Assembly: GCA_963995525.1 (NCBI GenBank) | Contig: OZ023207.1 | Coordinates: forward strand, 2,309,344 to 2,373,343 | Source of the DNA: Escarpia spicata | Lineage: Eukaryota; Annelida; Polychaeta; Sabellida; Siboglinidae | DNA length: 64,000 bases | Direction of reading: 5' to 3' | Shown: positions 12,301-24,000 of the stretch, one piece after another | How the letters are laid out: each line of letters starts with the position of its first letter | Position numbering within the stretch: the stretch's first letter is position 1 | Notes under the pieces: model-generated | Databases searched by the model: none | Told to the model about the DNA's origin: nothing | The model's input: only the letters and a program-made list of their open reading frames with translations | Position numbers and translations under genes: made by a program

Positions 12301-14800
12301 TGAGTGCCAGGTTGTTCTCCTTGTGTATATCCCCATTGAGTGAGAGCCAGGTCGTTCTCCTTGTGTATCTCCCCGTTGGGTGAGTGCCAGGTCGTTCTCA
12401 TTGTGTATCTCCCCGTTGGGTGAGTGCCAGGTCGTTCTCCTTGTGTATATCCCCGTTGGGTGAGTGCCAGGTTGTTCATCTTGTGTATCTCCCCGTTGGG
12501 TGAGTGCCCAATCTGTCTCATTGTGTATCTCCCCGTTGGGTGAGTGCCAGGTCGTTCTCCTTGTGTATCTCCCCGTTGGGTGAGTGCCACGTCGTTATCC
12601 TTGTGTATCTCCCCGATGGGTGAGTGCCAGGTTGTTTTCCTTGTGTATCTCCCCGTTGGGTGAGTGCCCGATTTTCTCCTTGTGTATCTCCCGGTTGGGT
12701 GAGTGCCATGTTGTTCTCCTTATGTATCTCCCCGTTGGGTGAGTGCCTTGTTGTTCTCCTTGTGTATCTCCCCTTTGGGTGAGTGCCCGATCGTTCTTCT
12801 TGTGTATCTCCCCGTTGGGTGAGTGCCCGGTCGTTCTCCTTGTGCATCTCCCCGTTGGGTGAGTGCCAGGTTGTTCTCCTTGTGTATCTCATCGTTGAGT
12901 GAGTGCCAGGTTGTTCTCCTTGTGTATCTCCCCGTTGGTTGAGTGCCAGGTTATTCTCCTTGTGTATCTCCACGTTGGGTGAGTGCCAGGTTATTCTCCT
13001 TGTGTATCTCCCCGTTGGGTGAGTGCTCGATCGTTCTCCTTGTGTATCTCCCGGTTGGGTGAGTGCCAGGTTGTTCTCCTTGTGTATATCCCCGTTGGGT
13101 GAGCGCCAGGTTGTTCTCCTTGTGTATATCCCCATTGAGTGAGTGCCAGGTCGTTCTCCTTTTGTATCTCCCCGTTGGGTGAGTGCCAGGTCGTTCTCCT
13201 TGTGTATCTCCTCGTTGGGTGAGTGCCATGTCGTTCTCCTTGTGTATCTCCCCGTTGGGGGAGTGCCAAGTTGTTCATCTTGTGTATCTCCCCGTTGGGT
13301 TAATGCCCAGTCGTTCTCCTTGTGTATCTCCCCGTTGGGTGAGTGCCAGGTCGTTCTCCTTCTGTATCTCCCCGTTGGGTGAGTGCCACGTCGTTATCCT
13401 TGTGTATCTCCCCGTTGGGTGTGTGCCAGGTTGTTCTCCTTGTGTATCTCCCCGTTGGGTGAGTGCCCGATCTTTCTCCTTGTGTATCTCCCGGTTGGGT
13501 GAGTACCAGGTTGTTCTCCTTATGTATCTCCCCGTTGGGTGAGAGCCAGTTTGTTCTCCTTGTGTATCTCCCCGTTGGGTGAGTGCCCGGTCGTTTTCTT
13601 TGTGTATCTCCCCGTTGGGTGAATGCCAGGTTGTTCTCCTTGTGTATCTCCCCGTTGGGTGTGTGCCCGGTCGTTCTCTTTGTGTATCTCCCCGTTGGGT
13701 GAATGCAAGGTCGTTCTCCTTGTGTATCTCCCCGTTGGGTGATTGCCTTGTTGTTCTCCTTGTGTATCTCCTCTTTGGGTGAGTGCCCGATCGTTCTTCT
13801 TGTGTATCTCCCCTTTGGGTGAGTGCCCGATCGTTCTCCTTGTGTATCTCCCCGTTGGGTGAGTGCCCGATCGTTCTTCTTGTGTATCTCCCCGTTGGGT
13901 GAGTGCCCGGTCGTTCTCCTTGTGTATCTCCCCGTTGGGTGAGTGCTCGATCGTTCTCCTTGTGTATCTCCCGGTTGGGTGAGTGCCAGGTTGTTCTCCT
14001 TGTGTATATCCCCGTTGGGTGAGTGCCAGGTTGTTCTCCTTGTGTATATCCCCATTGAGTGAGTGCCAGGTCGTTCTCCTTGTGTATCTCCCCGTTGGGT
14101 GAGTGCCAGGTCGTTCTCCTTGTGTATCTCCCCGTTGGGGGAGTGCCAAGTTGTTCATCTTGTGTATCTCCCCGTTGGGTTAATGCCCAGTCGTTCTCCT
14201 TGTGTATCTCCCCGTTGGGTGAGTGCCAGGTCGTTCTCCTTCTGTATCTCCCCGTTGGGTGAGTGCCACGTCGTTATCCTTGAGTATCTCCCCGTTGGGT
14301 GTGTGCCAGGTTGTTCTCCTTGTGTATCTCCCCATTGGGTGAGTGCCCGATCTTTCTCCTTGTGTATCTCCCGGTTGGGTGAGTACCAGGTTGTTCTCCT
14401 TATGTATCTCCCCGTTGGGTGAGAGCCAGTTTGTTCTCCTTGTGTATCTCCCCGTTGGGTGAGTGCCCGGTCGTTTTCTTTGTGTATCTCCCCGTTGGGT
14501 GAATGCCAGGTTGTTCTCCTTGTGTATCTCCCCGTTGGGTGTGTGCCCGGTCGTTCTCTTTGTGTATCTCCCCGTTGGGTGAATGCCAGGTCGTTCTCCT
14601 TGTGTATCTCCCCGTTGGGGGAGTGCCAAGTTGTTCATCTTGTGTATCTCCCCGTTGGGTTAATGCCCAGTCGTTCTCCTTGTGTATCTCCCCGTTGGGT
14701 GAGTGCCAGGTCGTTCTCCTTCTGTATCTCCCCGTTGGGTGAGTGCCACGTCGTTATCCTTGAGTATCTCCCCGTTGGGTGTGTGCCAGGTTGTTCTCCT

Positions 14801-17800
14801 TGTGTATCTCCCCGTTGGGTGAGTGCCCGATCTTTCTCCTTGTGTATCTCCCGGTTGGGTGAGTACCAGGTTGTTCTCCTTATGTATCTCCCCGTTGGGT
14901 GAGAGCCAGTTTGTTCTCCTTGTGTATCTCCCCGTTGGGTGAGTGCCCGGTCGTTTTCTTTGTGTATCTCCCCGTTGGGTGAATGCCAGGTTGTTCTCCT
15001 TGTGTATCTCCCCGTTGGGTGTGTGCCCGGTCGTTCTCTTTGTGTATCTCCCCGTTGGGTGAATGCCAGGTCGTTCTCCTTGTGTATCTCCCCGTTGGGT
15101 GATTGCCTTGTTGTTCTCCTTGTGTATCTCCTCTTTGGGTGAGTGCCCGATCGTTCTTCTTGTGTATCTCCCCTTTGGGTGAGTGCCCGATCGTTCTCCT
15201 TGTGTATCTCCCCGTTGGGTGAGTGCCAGGTTGTTCTCCTTATGTATCTCTCGGTTGGTTGAGTGCCAGGTTGTTCTCCTTGTTTATCTCCCCGATGGGT
15301 GAGTGCCAGGTCGTTCTCCTTGTGTATCTCCCCGTTGGGTGAGTGCCAGGTCGTTCTCCTTGTGTATCTCCCCGTTGGGTGAGTGCCAGGTTGTTCATCT
15401 TGTGTATCTCCCCGTTGGGTGAGTGCCCAATGTTTCTCATTGTGTATCTCCCCGTTGGGTGAGTGCCAGGTCGTTCTCCTTGTGTAGCTCCCCGTTGGGT
15501 GAGTGCCACGTCGTTATCCTTGTGTATCTCCCCGTTGGGTGAGTGCCCGATCTTTCTCCTTGTGTATCTCCCGGTTGGGTGAGTACCAGGTTGTTCTCCT
15601 TATGTATCTCCCCGTTGGGTGAGAGCCAGTTTGTTCTCCTTGTGTATCTCCCCGTTGGGTGAGTGCCCGGTCGTTCTCTTTGTGTATCTCCACGTTGGGT
15701 GAATGTCAGGTTGTTCTCCTTGTGTATCTCCCCGTTGGGTGAGTGCCTTGTTGTTCTCCTTGTGTATCTCCCCTTTGGGTGAGTGCCCGATCGTTCTTCT
15801 TGTTTATCTCTCCTTTGGGTGAGTGCCCGATCGTTCTCCTTGTGTATCTCCCCGTTGGGTGAGTGCCAGGTTGTTCTCCTTGTGTATCTACCCGTTGGGT
15901 GAGTGCCAGGTCGTTCTCCTTGTGTATCTCTCCTTTGGGTGAGTGCCAGGTCGTTTTCATTGTTTATCTCCCCGTTGGGTGAGTGCCCGGTCGTTCTCCT
16001 TGTGTAACTCCCCGTTGGGTGAGTTCCAGGTCGTTCTACTTGTGTATCTCCCCGTTGGGTGAGTGCCAGGTTTTTCTCCATGTTTATCTCCTCTTTGGGT
16101 GAGTGCCCGATCGTTCTTCTTGTTTATCTCCCCTTTGGGTGAGTGCCCGATCGTTCTCCTTGTGTATCTCCCCGTTGGGTGAGTGACAGGTTGTTCTCCT
16201 TATGTATCTCCCGGTTGGGTGAGTGCCAGGTTGTTCTCCTTGTGTATCTCATCGTTGGGTGAGTGCCAGGTTGTTCTCCTTGTGTATATCCCCATTGAGT
16301 GAGAGCCAGGTCGTTCTCCTTGTGTATCTCCCCGATGGGTGAGTGCCAGGTCGTTCTCCTTGTGTATCTCCCCGTTGGGTGAGTGCCAGGTCGTTCTCCT
16401 TGTGTATCTCCCCGTTGGGTGAGTGCCCGATCTTTCTCCTTGTGTATCTCCCGGTTGGGTGAGTACCAGGTTGTTCTCCTTATGTATCTCCCCGTTGGGT
16501 GAGAGCCAGTTTGTTCTCCTTGTGTATCTCCCCGTTGGGTGAGTGCCCGGTCGTTTTCTTTGTGTATCTCCCCGTTGGGTGAATGCCAGGTTGTTCTCCT
16601 TGTGTATCTCCCCGTTGGGTGTGTGCCCGGTCGTTCTCTTTGTGTATCTCCCCGTTGGGTGAATGCCAGGTCGTTCTCCTTGTGTATCTCCCCGTTGGGT
16701 GATTGCCTTGTTGTTCTCCTTGTGTATCTCCTCTTTGGGTGAGTGCCCGATCGTTCTTCTTGTGTATCTCCCCTTTGGGTGAGTGCCCGATCGTTCTCCT
16801 TGTGTATCTCCCCGTTGGGTGAGTGCCAGGTTGTTCTCCTTATGTATCTCTCGGTTGGTTGAGTGCCAGGTTGTTCTCCTTGTTTATCTCCCCGATGGGT
16901 GAGTGCCAGGTCGTTCTCCTTGTGTATCTCCCCGTTGGGTGAGTGCCAGGTCGTTCTCCTTGTGTATCTCCCCGTTGGGTGAGTGCCAGGTTGTTCATCT
17001 TGTGTATCTCCCCGTTGGGTGAGTGCCCAATGTTTCTCATTGTGTATCTCCCCGTTGGGTGAGTGCCAGGTCGTTCTCCTTGTGTAGCTCCCCGTTGGGT
17101 GAGTGCCACGTCGTTATCCTTGTGTATCTCCCCGTTGGGTGAGTGCCCGATCTTTCTCCTTGTGTATCTCCCGGTTGGGTGAGTACCAGGTTGTTCTCCT
17201 TATGTATCTCCCCGTTGGGTGAGAGCCAGTTTGTTCTCCTTGTGTATCTCCCCGTTGGGTGAGTGCCCGGTCGTTCTCTTTGTGTATCTCCACGTTGGGT
17301 GAATGTCAGGTTGTTCTCCTTGTGTATCTCCCCGTTGGGTGAGTGCCTTGTTGTTCTCCTTGTGTATCTCCCCTTTGGGTGAGTGCCCGATCGTTCTTCT
17401 TGTTTATCTCTCCTTTGGGTGAGTGCCCGATCGTTCTCCTTGTGTATCTCCCCGTTGGGTGAGTGCCAGGTTGTTCTCCTTGTGTATCTACCCGTTGGGT
17501 GAGTGCCAGGTCGTTCTCCTTGTGTATCTCTCCTTTGGGTGAGTGCCAGGTCGTTTTCATTGTTTATCTCCCCGTTGGGTGAGTGCCCGGTCGTTCTCCT
17601 TGTGTAACTCCCCGTTGGGTGAGTTCCAGGTCGTTCTACTTGTGTATCTCCCCGTTGTTTGAGTGCCAGGTTTTTCTCCATGTTTATCTCCTCTTTGGGT
17701 GAGTGCCCGATCGTTCTTCTTGTTTATCTCCCCTTTGGGTGAGTGCCCGATCGTTCTCCTTGTGTATCTCCCCGTTGGGTGAGTGACAGGTTGTTCTCCT

Positions 17801-18000
17801 TATGTATCTCCCGGTTGGGTGAGTGCCAGGTTGTTCTCCTTGTGTATCTCATCGTTGGGTGAGTGCCAGGTTGTTCTCCTTGTGTATATCCCCATTGAGT
17901 GAGAGCCAGGTCGTTCTCCTTGTGTATCTCCCCGATGGGTGAGTGCCAGGTCGTTCTCCTTGTGTATCTCCCCGTTGGGTGAGTGCCAGGTCGTTCTCCT
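14801..18000. repeat. Tandem duplication, 2 x 1600 bp (40 units)
   Basis: Copies are 14801-16400 and 16401-18000, abutting head to tail. Shared markers include the TCGGTTGGTT unit (15251 and 16851), the TTTATCTCCCCGATGGG unit, CAATGTTTCTC, and TGTGTAACTC. The unit before 14801 differs from the unit before 16401, which places the left edge. The second copy has at least one private change, CGTTGTTTG near 17653. Confidence 0.85.
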
Positions 18001-21000
18001 TGTGTATCTCCCCGTTGGGTGAGTGCCAAGTTGTTCATCTTGTGTATCTCCCCGTTGGGTGAGTGCCCAATCTTTCTCATTGTGTATCTCCCCGTTGGGT
18101 GAGTGCCAGGTCGTTCTTCTTGTGTAGCTCCCCGTTGGGTGAGTGCCACGTCGTTATCCTTGTGTATCTCCCCGTTGGGTGAGTGCCAGGTTGTTCTCCT
18201 TGTCTATCTCCCCGTTGGGTGAGTGCCCGATCTTTCTCCTTGTGTATCTCCCAGTTGGGTGAGTGCCAGGTTTTTCTCCTTATGTATCTCCCCGTTGGGT
18301 GAGATCCAGTTTGTTCTCCTTGTGTATCTCCCCGTTGGGTGAGTGCCCTGTCGTTCTCTTTGTGTATCTCCCCGTTGGGTGAATGTCAGGTTGTTCTCCT
18401 TGTGTATCTCCCGGTTGGGTGAGTGCCTTGTTGTTCTCCTTGTGTATCTACCCTTTGGGTGAGTGCCCGATCGTTCTTCTTGTGTATCTCCCCTTTGGGT
18501 GAGTGCCCGATCGTTCTCCTTGTGTATCTCCCCGTTGGTTGAGTGCCAGGTTGTTCTCCTTGTGTATTTCCCCGTTGGGTGAGTGCCAGGTCGTTCTCCT
18601 TGTGTATCTCTCCTTTAGGTGAGTGCCAGGTCGTTTTCCTTGTGTATCTCCCCGTTGGGTGAGTGTCCGGTCGTTCTCCTTGTGTAACTCCCCGTTGGGC
18701 GAGTGCCAGGTCGTTCTACTTGTGTATCTCCCCGTTGGGTGAGTGCCAGGTTGTTCTCCATGTTTATCTCCGTGTTGGGTGAGTGCCCGGTCGTTCTCTT
18801 TGTGTATCTCCCCGTTGGGTGAGTGCCAGGTCGTTCTCCTTGTGTATCTCCTCGTTGGGTGAGTGCCAGGTCGTTATCCTTGTGTATCTCCCCGTTGGGT
18901 GAGTGCCAGGTTGTTCTCCTTGTGTATCTCCCCATTGGGTTAGTGCCCGATCGTTCTCCTTGTGTATCTCCCGGTTGGGTGAGTGCCAGGATGTTCTCCT
19001 TATTTATCTCCCCGTTGGTTGAGAGCCAGATTGTTCTCCGTGTGTTTCTCCCCGTTGGGTGATTGTCATGTCGTTCTCCTTGTGTATCTCCCCGTTGGGT
19101 GAGTGCCAGGTTGTTCTCCTTGTGTATCTCACCGTTGGGTGAGTGCCAGTTTGTTCTCCTTGTGTATCTCCCCGTTGGGTGAGTGCAAGGTCGTTCTCCT
19201 TGTGTATCTCCCCGTTGGGTGAGTGCCTGATTGTTCTCCTTGTGTATCTCCCCTTAGGGTGAGTGCCCGATCGTTCTCCTTTTGTATATCCCCGTTGGGT
19301 GATTGCCAGGTCGTTATCCTTTGTATCTCCCCGTTGTGTGAGGGCACAATCGTTCTCCTTGTATATCTCCCGGTTGGGTGAGTGACAGGTTGTTCTCCTT
19401 GTGTATCTCCCCTTTGGGTGAGTGCCCGGTCGTTCTCTTTGTGTATCTCCCCGTTGGGTGAATGCCATGTCGTTCTCTTTGTGTATCTCCCCGTTGGGTG
19501 AGTGCCTTGTTGTTCTCCTTGTGTATCTCCCCTTTGGGTGAGTGCCCGATCGTTCTTCTTGTGTATCTCCCCATTTGGTGAGTGCCCGATCGTTCTGCTT
19601 GTGTATCTCCCCGTTGGGTGAGTGCCAGGTTGTTCTCCTTATGTGTCTCTCCGTTGGGTGAGTGCCAGGTTGTTCTCCTTGTGTATCTCCCCGTTGGGTG
19701 AGTGCCCGGTCGTTCTCCTTGTGTATCTCTCCGTTGGGTGAATGCCAGGTCGTTCTCCTTGTGTATCTCCCCGTTGGGTGAGTGCCGGTCGTTCTCCTTG
19801 TGTATCTCACCGTTGGGTGAGTGCCAGGTCGTTCTCCTTGTGTATCTCCCCGTTGGGTGAGTGCCATGTTGTTCTCCGTGTTTATCTCCGCGTTGGGTGA
19901 GTGCCCGGTCGTTCTCCTTGTGTATCTCCCCGTTGGGTGAGTGCCAGGTCGTTCTCCTTGTGTATCTCCTCGTTGGGTGAGTGCCAGGTCGTTATCCTTG
20001 AGTATCTCCCCGTTGGGTGAGTGCCAGGTTGTTCTCCTTGTGTATCTCCCCGTTGGGTGAGTGCCAGGTTGTTATCCTTGTGTATCTCCCCGTTGGGTGA
20101 GTGCCAGGTTGTTATCCTTGTGTATCTCCCCGTTGGGTGAGTGCCCGATCGTTCTGCTTGTGTATCTCCCCGTTGGGTGAGTGCCAGGTTGTTCTCCTTA
20201 TGTATCTCCCCGTTGGGTGAGTGCCAGGTTGTTCTCCTTGTGTATCTCCCCGTTGGGTGAGTGCCCGGTCGTTCTCCTTGTGTATCTCTCCGTTGGGTGA
20301 GTGCCAGGTCGTTCTCCTTGTGTATCTCCCCGTTGGGTGAGTGCCCGGTCGTTCTCCTTGTGTATCTCACCGTTGGGTGAGTGCCAGGTCGTTCTCCTTG
20401 TGTATCTCCCCGTTGGGTGAGTGCCAGGTTGTTCTCCATGTTTATCTCCGCGTTGGGTGAGTGCCCGGTCGTTCTCCTTGTGTATCTCCCCGTTGGGTGA
20501 GTGCCATGTCGTTCTCCTTGTGTATCTCCTCGTTGGGTGAATGCCAGGTCGTTATCCTTGAGTATCTCCCCGTTGGGTGAGTGCCAGGTTGTTCTCCTTG
20601 TGTATCTCCCCGTTGGGTGAGTGCCAAATTGTTATCCTTGTGTATCTCCCCGTTGGGTGAGTGCCAGGTTATTCTCCTTTTGTATCTCCCCGTTGGGAGA
20701 GTGCCAGGTTTTTCTCCTTGTGTATCTCCCCGTTGGTTGAGTGCCAGGTTATTCTCCTTGTGTATCTCCCCGTTGAGTGAGTGCCAGGTTATTCTCCTTG
20801 TGTATCTCCCCGTTGGGTGAGTGCCAGGTTGTTATCCTTGTGTAACTCCCCGTTGGGTGATTGTCAGGTCGTTCTCTTTGTGTATCTCCCCGTTGGGTGA
20901 GTGCCAGGTTGTTCTCCTTGTGTATCTCCCCGTTGGGTGAGTGCAAGGTCGTTCTCCTTGTGTATCTCCCCGTTGGGTGAGTGCCTGATTGTTCTCCTAT

Positions 21001-24000
21001 TGTATCTCCCCTTTGGGTGAGTGCCCGATCGTTCTCCTTTTGTATCTCCCCGTTGGGTGAGTGCCAGGTCATTATCCTTTGTATCTCCCCGTTGGGTGAG
21101 TGCACTATCGTTCTCCTTGTATATCTCCCCATTGGGTGAGTGCCCGATCGTTCTGCTTGTGTATCTCCCCGTTGGGTGAGTGCCAGGTTGTTCTCCTTAT
21201 GTATCTCCCCGTTGGGTGAGTGCCAGGTTGTTCTCCTTGTGTATCTCCCCGTTGGGTGAGTGCCCGGTCGTTCTCCTTGTGTATTTCCCCGTTTGGTGAG
21301 TGCCAGGTCGTTCTCCTTGTGTATCTCCTCGTTGGGTGAGTGCCAGGTCGTTATCCTTGAGTATCTCCCCGTTGGGTGAGTGCCAGGTTGTTCTCCTTGT
21401 GTATCTCCCCGTTGGGTGAGTGCCAGGTTGTTATCCTTGTGTATCTCCCCGTTGGGTGAGTGCCCGATCGTTCTGCTTGTGTATCTCCCCGTTGGGTGAG
21501 TGCCAGGTTGTTCTCCTTATGTATCTCCCCGTTGGGTGAATGCCAGGTTGTTTTCCTTGTGTATCTCCCCGTTGGGTGAGTGCCCGGTCGTTCTCCTTGT
21601 GTATCTCTCCGTTGGGTGAGTGCCAGGTCGTTCTCCTTGTGTATCTCCCCGTTGGGTGAGTGCCAGGTCGTTCTCCTTGTGTATCTCACCGTTGGGTGAG
21701 TGCCAGGTCGTTCTCTTTGTGTATCTCCCCGTTGGGTGAGTGCCAGGTTGTTCTCCATGTTTATCTCCGCGTTGGGTGAGTGCCCGGTCGTTCTCCTTGT
21801 GTATCTCCCCGTTGGGTGAGTGCCATGTCGTTCTCCTTGTGTATCTCCTCGTTGGGTGAGTGCCAGGTCGTTATCCTTGAGTATCTCCCCGTTGGGTGAG
21901 TGCCAGGTTGTTCTCCTTGTGTATCTCCCCGTTGGGTGAGTGCCAGGTCGTTCTCCTTGTGTATCTCCCCGTTGGGTGAGTGCCAGGTTGTTCATCTTGT
22001 GTATCTCCCCGTTGGGTGAGTGCCCAATGTTTCTCATTGTGTATCTCCCCGTTGGGTGAGTGCCAGGTCGTTCTCCTTGTGTAGCTCCCCGTTGGGTGAG
22101 TGCCACGTCTTTATCCTTGTGTATCTCCCCGTTGGGTGAGTGCCCGATCTTTCTCCTTGTGTATCTCCCGGTTGGGTGAGTACCAGGTTGTTCTCCTTAT
22201 GTATCTCCCCGTTGGGTGAGAGCCAGTTTGTTCTCCTTGTGTATCTCCCCGTTGGGTGAGTGCCCGGTCGTTCTCTTTGTGTATCTCCACGTTGGGTGAA
22301 TGTCAGGTTGTTCTCCTTGTGTATCTCCCCGTTGGGTGAGTGCCTTGTTGTTCTCCTTGTGTATCTCCCCTTTGGGTGAGTGCCCGATCGTTCTTCTTGT
22401 TTATCTCTCCTTTGGGTGAGTGCCCGATCGTTCTCCTTGTGTATCTCCCCGTTGGGTGAGTGCCAGGTTGTTCTCTTTGTGTATCTACCCGTTGGGTGAG
22501 TGCCAGGTCGTTCTCCTTGTGTATCTCTCCTTTGGGTGAGTGCCAGGTCGTTTTCATTGTTTATCTCCCCGTTGGGTGAGTGCCCGGTCGTTCTCCTTGT
22601 GTAACTCCCCGTTGGGTGAGTTCCAGGTCGTTCTACTTGTGTATCTCCCCGTTGGGTGAGTGCCAGGTTTTTCTCCATGTTTATCTCCTCTTTGGGTGAG
22701 TGCCCGATCGTTCTTCTTGTTTATCTCCCCTTTGGGTGAGTGCCCGATCGTTCTCCTTGTGTATCTCCCCGTTGGGTGAGTGACAGGTTGTTCTCCTTAT
22801 GTATCTCCCGGTTGGGTGAGTGCCAGGTTGTTCTCCTTGTGTATCTCATCGTTGGGTGAGTGCCAGGTTGTTCTCCTTGTGTATATCCCCATTGAGTGAG
22901 AGCCAGGTCGTTCTCCTTGTGTATCTCCCCGATGGGTGAGTGCCAGGTCGTTCTCCTTGTGTATCTCCCCGTTGGGTGAGTGCCAGGTCGTTCTCCTTGT
23001 GTATCTCCCCGTTGGGTGAGTGCCCGATCTTTCTCCTTGTGTATCTCCCGGTTGGGTGAGTACCAGGTTGTTCTCCTTATGTATCTCCCCGTTGGGTGAG
23101 AGCCAGTTTGTTCTCCTTGTGTATCTCCCCTTTGGGTGAGTGCCCGGTCGTTTTCTTTGTGTATCTCCCCGTTGGGTGAATGCCAGGTTGTTCTCCTTGT
23201 GTATCTCCCCGTTGGGTGTGTGCCCGGTCGTTCTCTTTGTGTATCTCCCCGTTGGGTGAATGCCAGGTCGTTCTCCTTGTGTATCTCCCCGTTGGGTGAT
23301 TGCCTTGTTGTTCTCCTTGTGTATCTCCTCTTTGGGTGAGTGCCCGATCGTTCTTCTTGTGTATCTCCCCTTTGGGTGAGTGCCCGATCGTTCTCCTTGT
23401 GTATCTCCCCGTTGGGTGAGTGCCAGGTTGTTCTCCTTATGTATCTCTCGGTTGGTTGAGTGCCAGGTTGTTCTCCTTGTTTATCTCCCCGATGGGTGAG
23501 TGCCAGGTCGTTCTCCTTGTGTATCTCCCCGTTGGGTGAGTGCCAGGTCGTTCTCCTTGTGTATCTCCCCGTTGGGTGAGTGCCAGGTTGTTCATCTTGT
23601 GTATCTCCCCGTTGGGTGAGTGCCCAATGTTTCTCATTGTGTATCTCCCCGTTGGGTGAGTGCCAGGTCGTTCTCCTTGTGTAGCTCCCCGTTGGGTGAG
23701 TGCCACGTCGTTATCCTTGTGTATCTCCCCGTTGGGTGAGTGCCCGATCTTTCTCCTTGTGTATCTCCCGGTTGGGTGAGTACCAGGTTGTTCTCCTTAT
23801 GTATCTCCCCGTTGGGTGAGAGCCAGTTTGTTCTCCTTGTGTATCTCCCCGTTGGGTGAGTGCCCGGTCGTTCTCTTTGTGTATCTCCACGTTGGGTGAA
23901 TGTCAGGTTGTTCTCCTTGTGTATCTCCCCGTTGGGTGAGTGCCTTGTTGTTCTCCTTGTGTATCTCCCCTTTGGGTGAGTGCCCGATCGTTCTTCTTGT

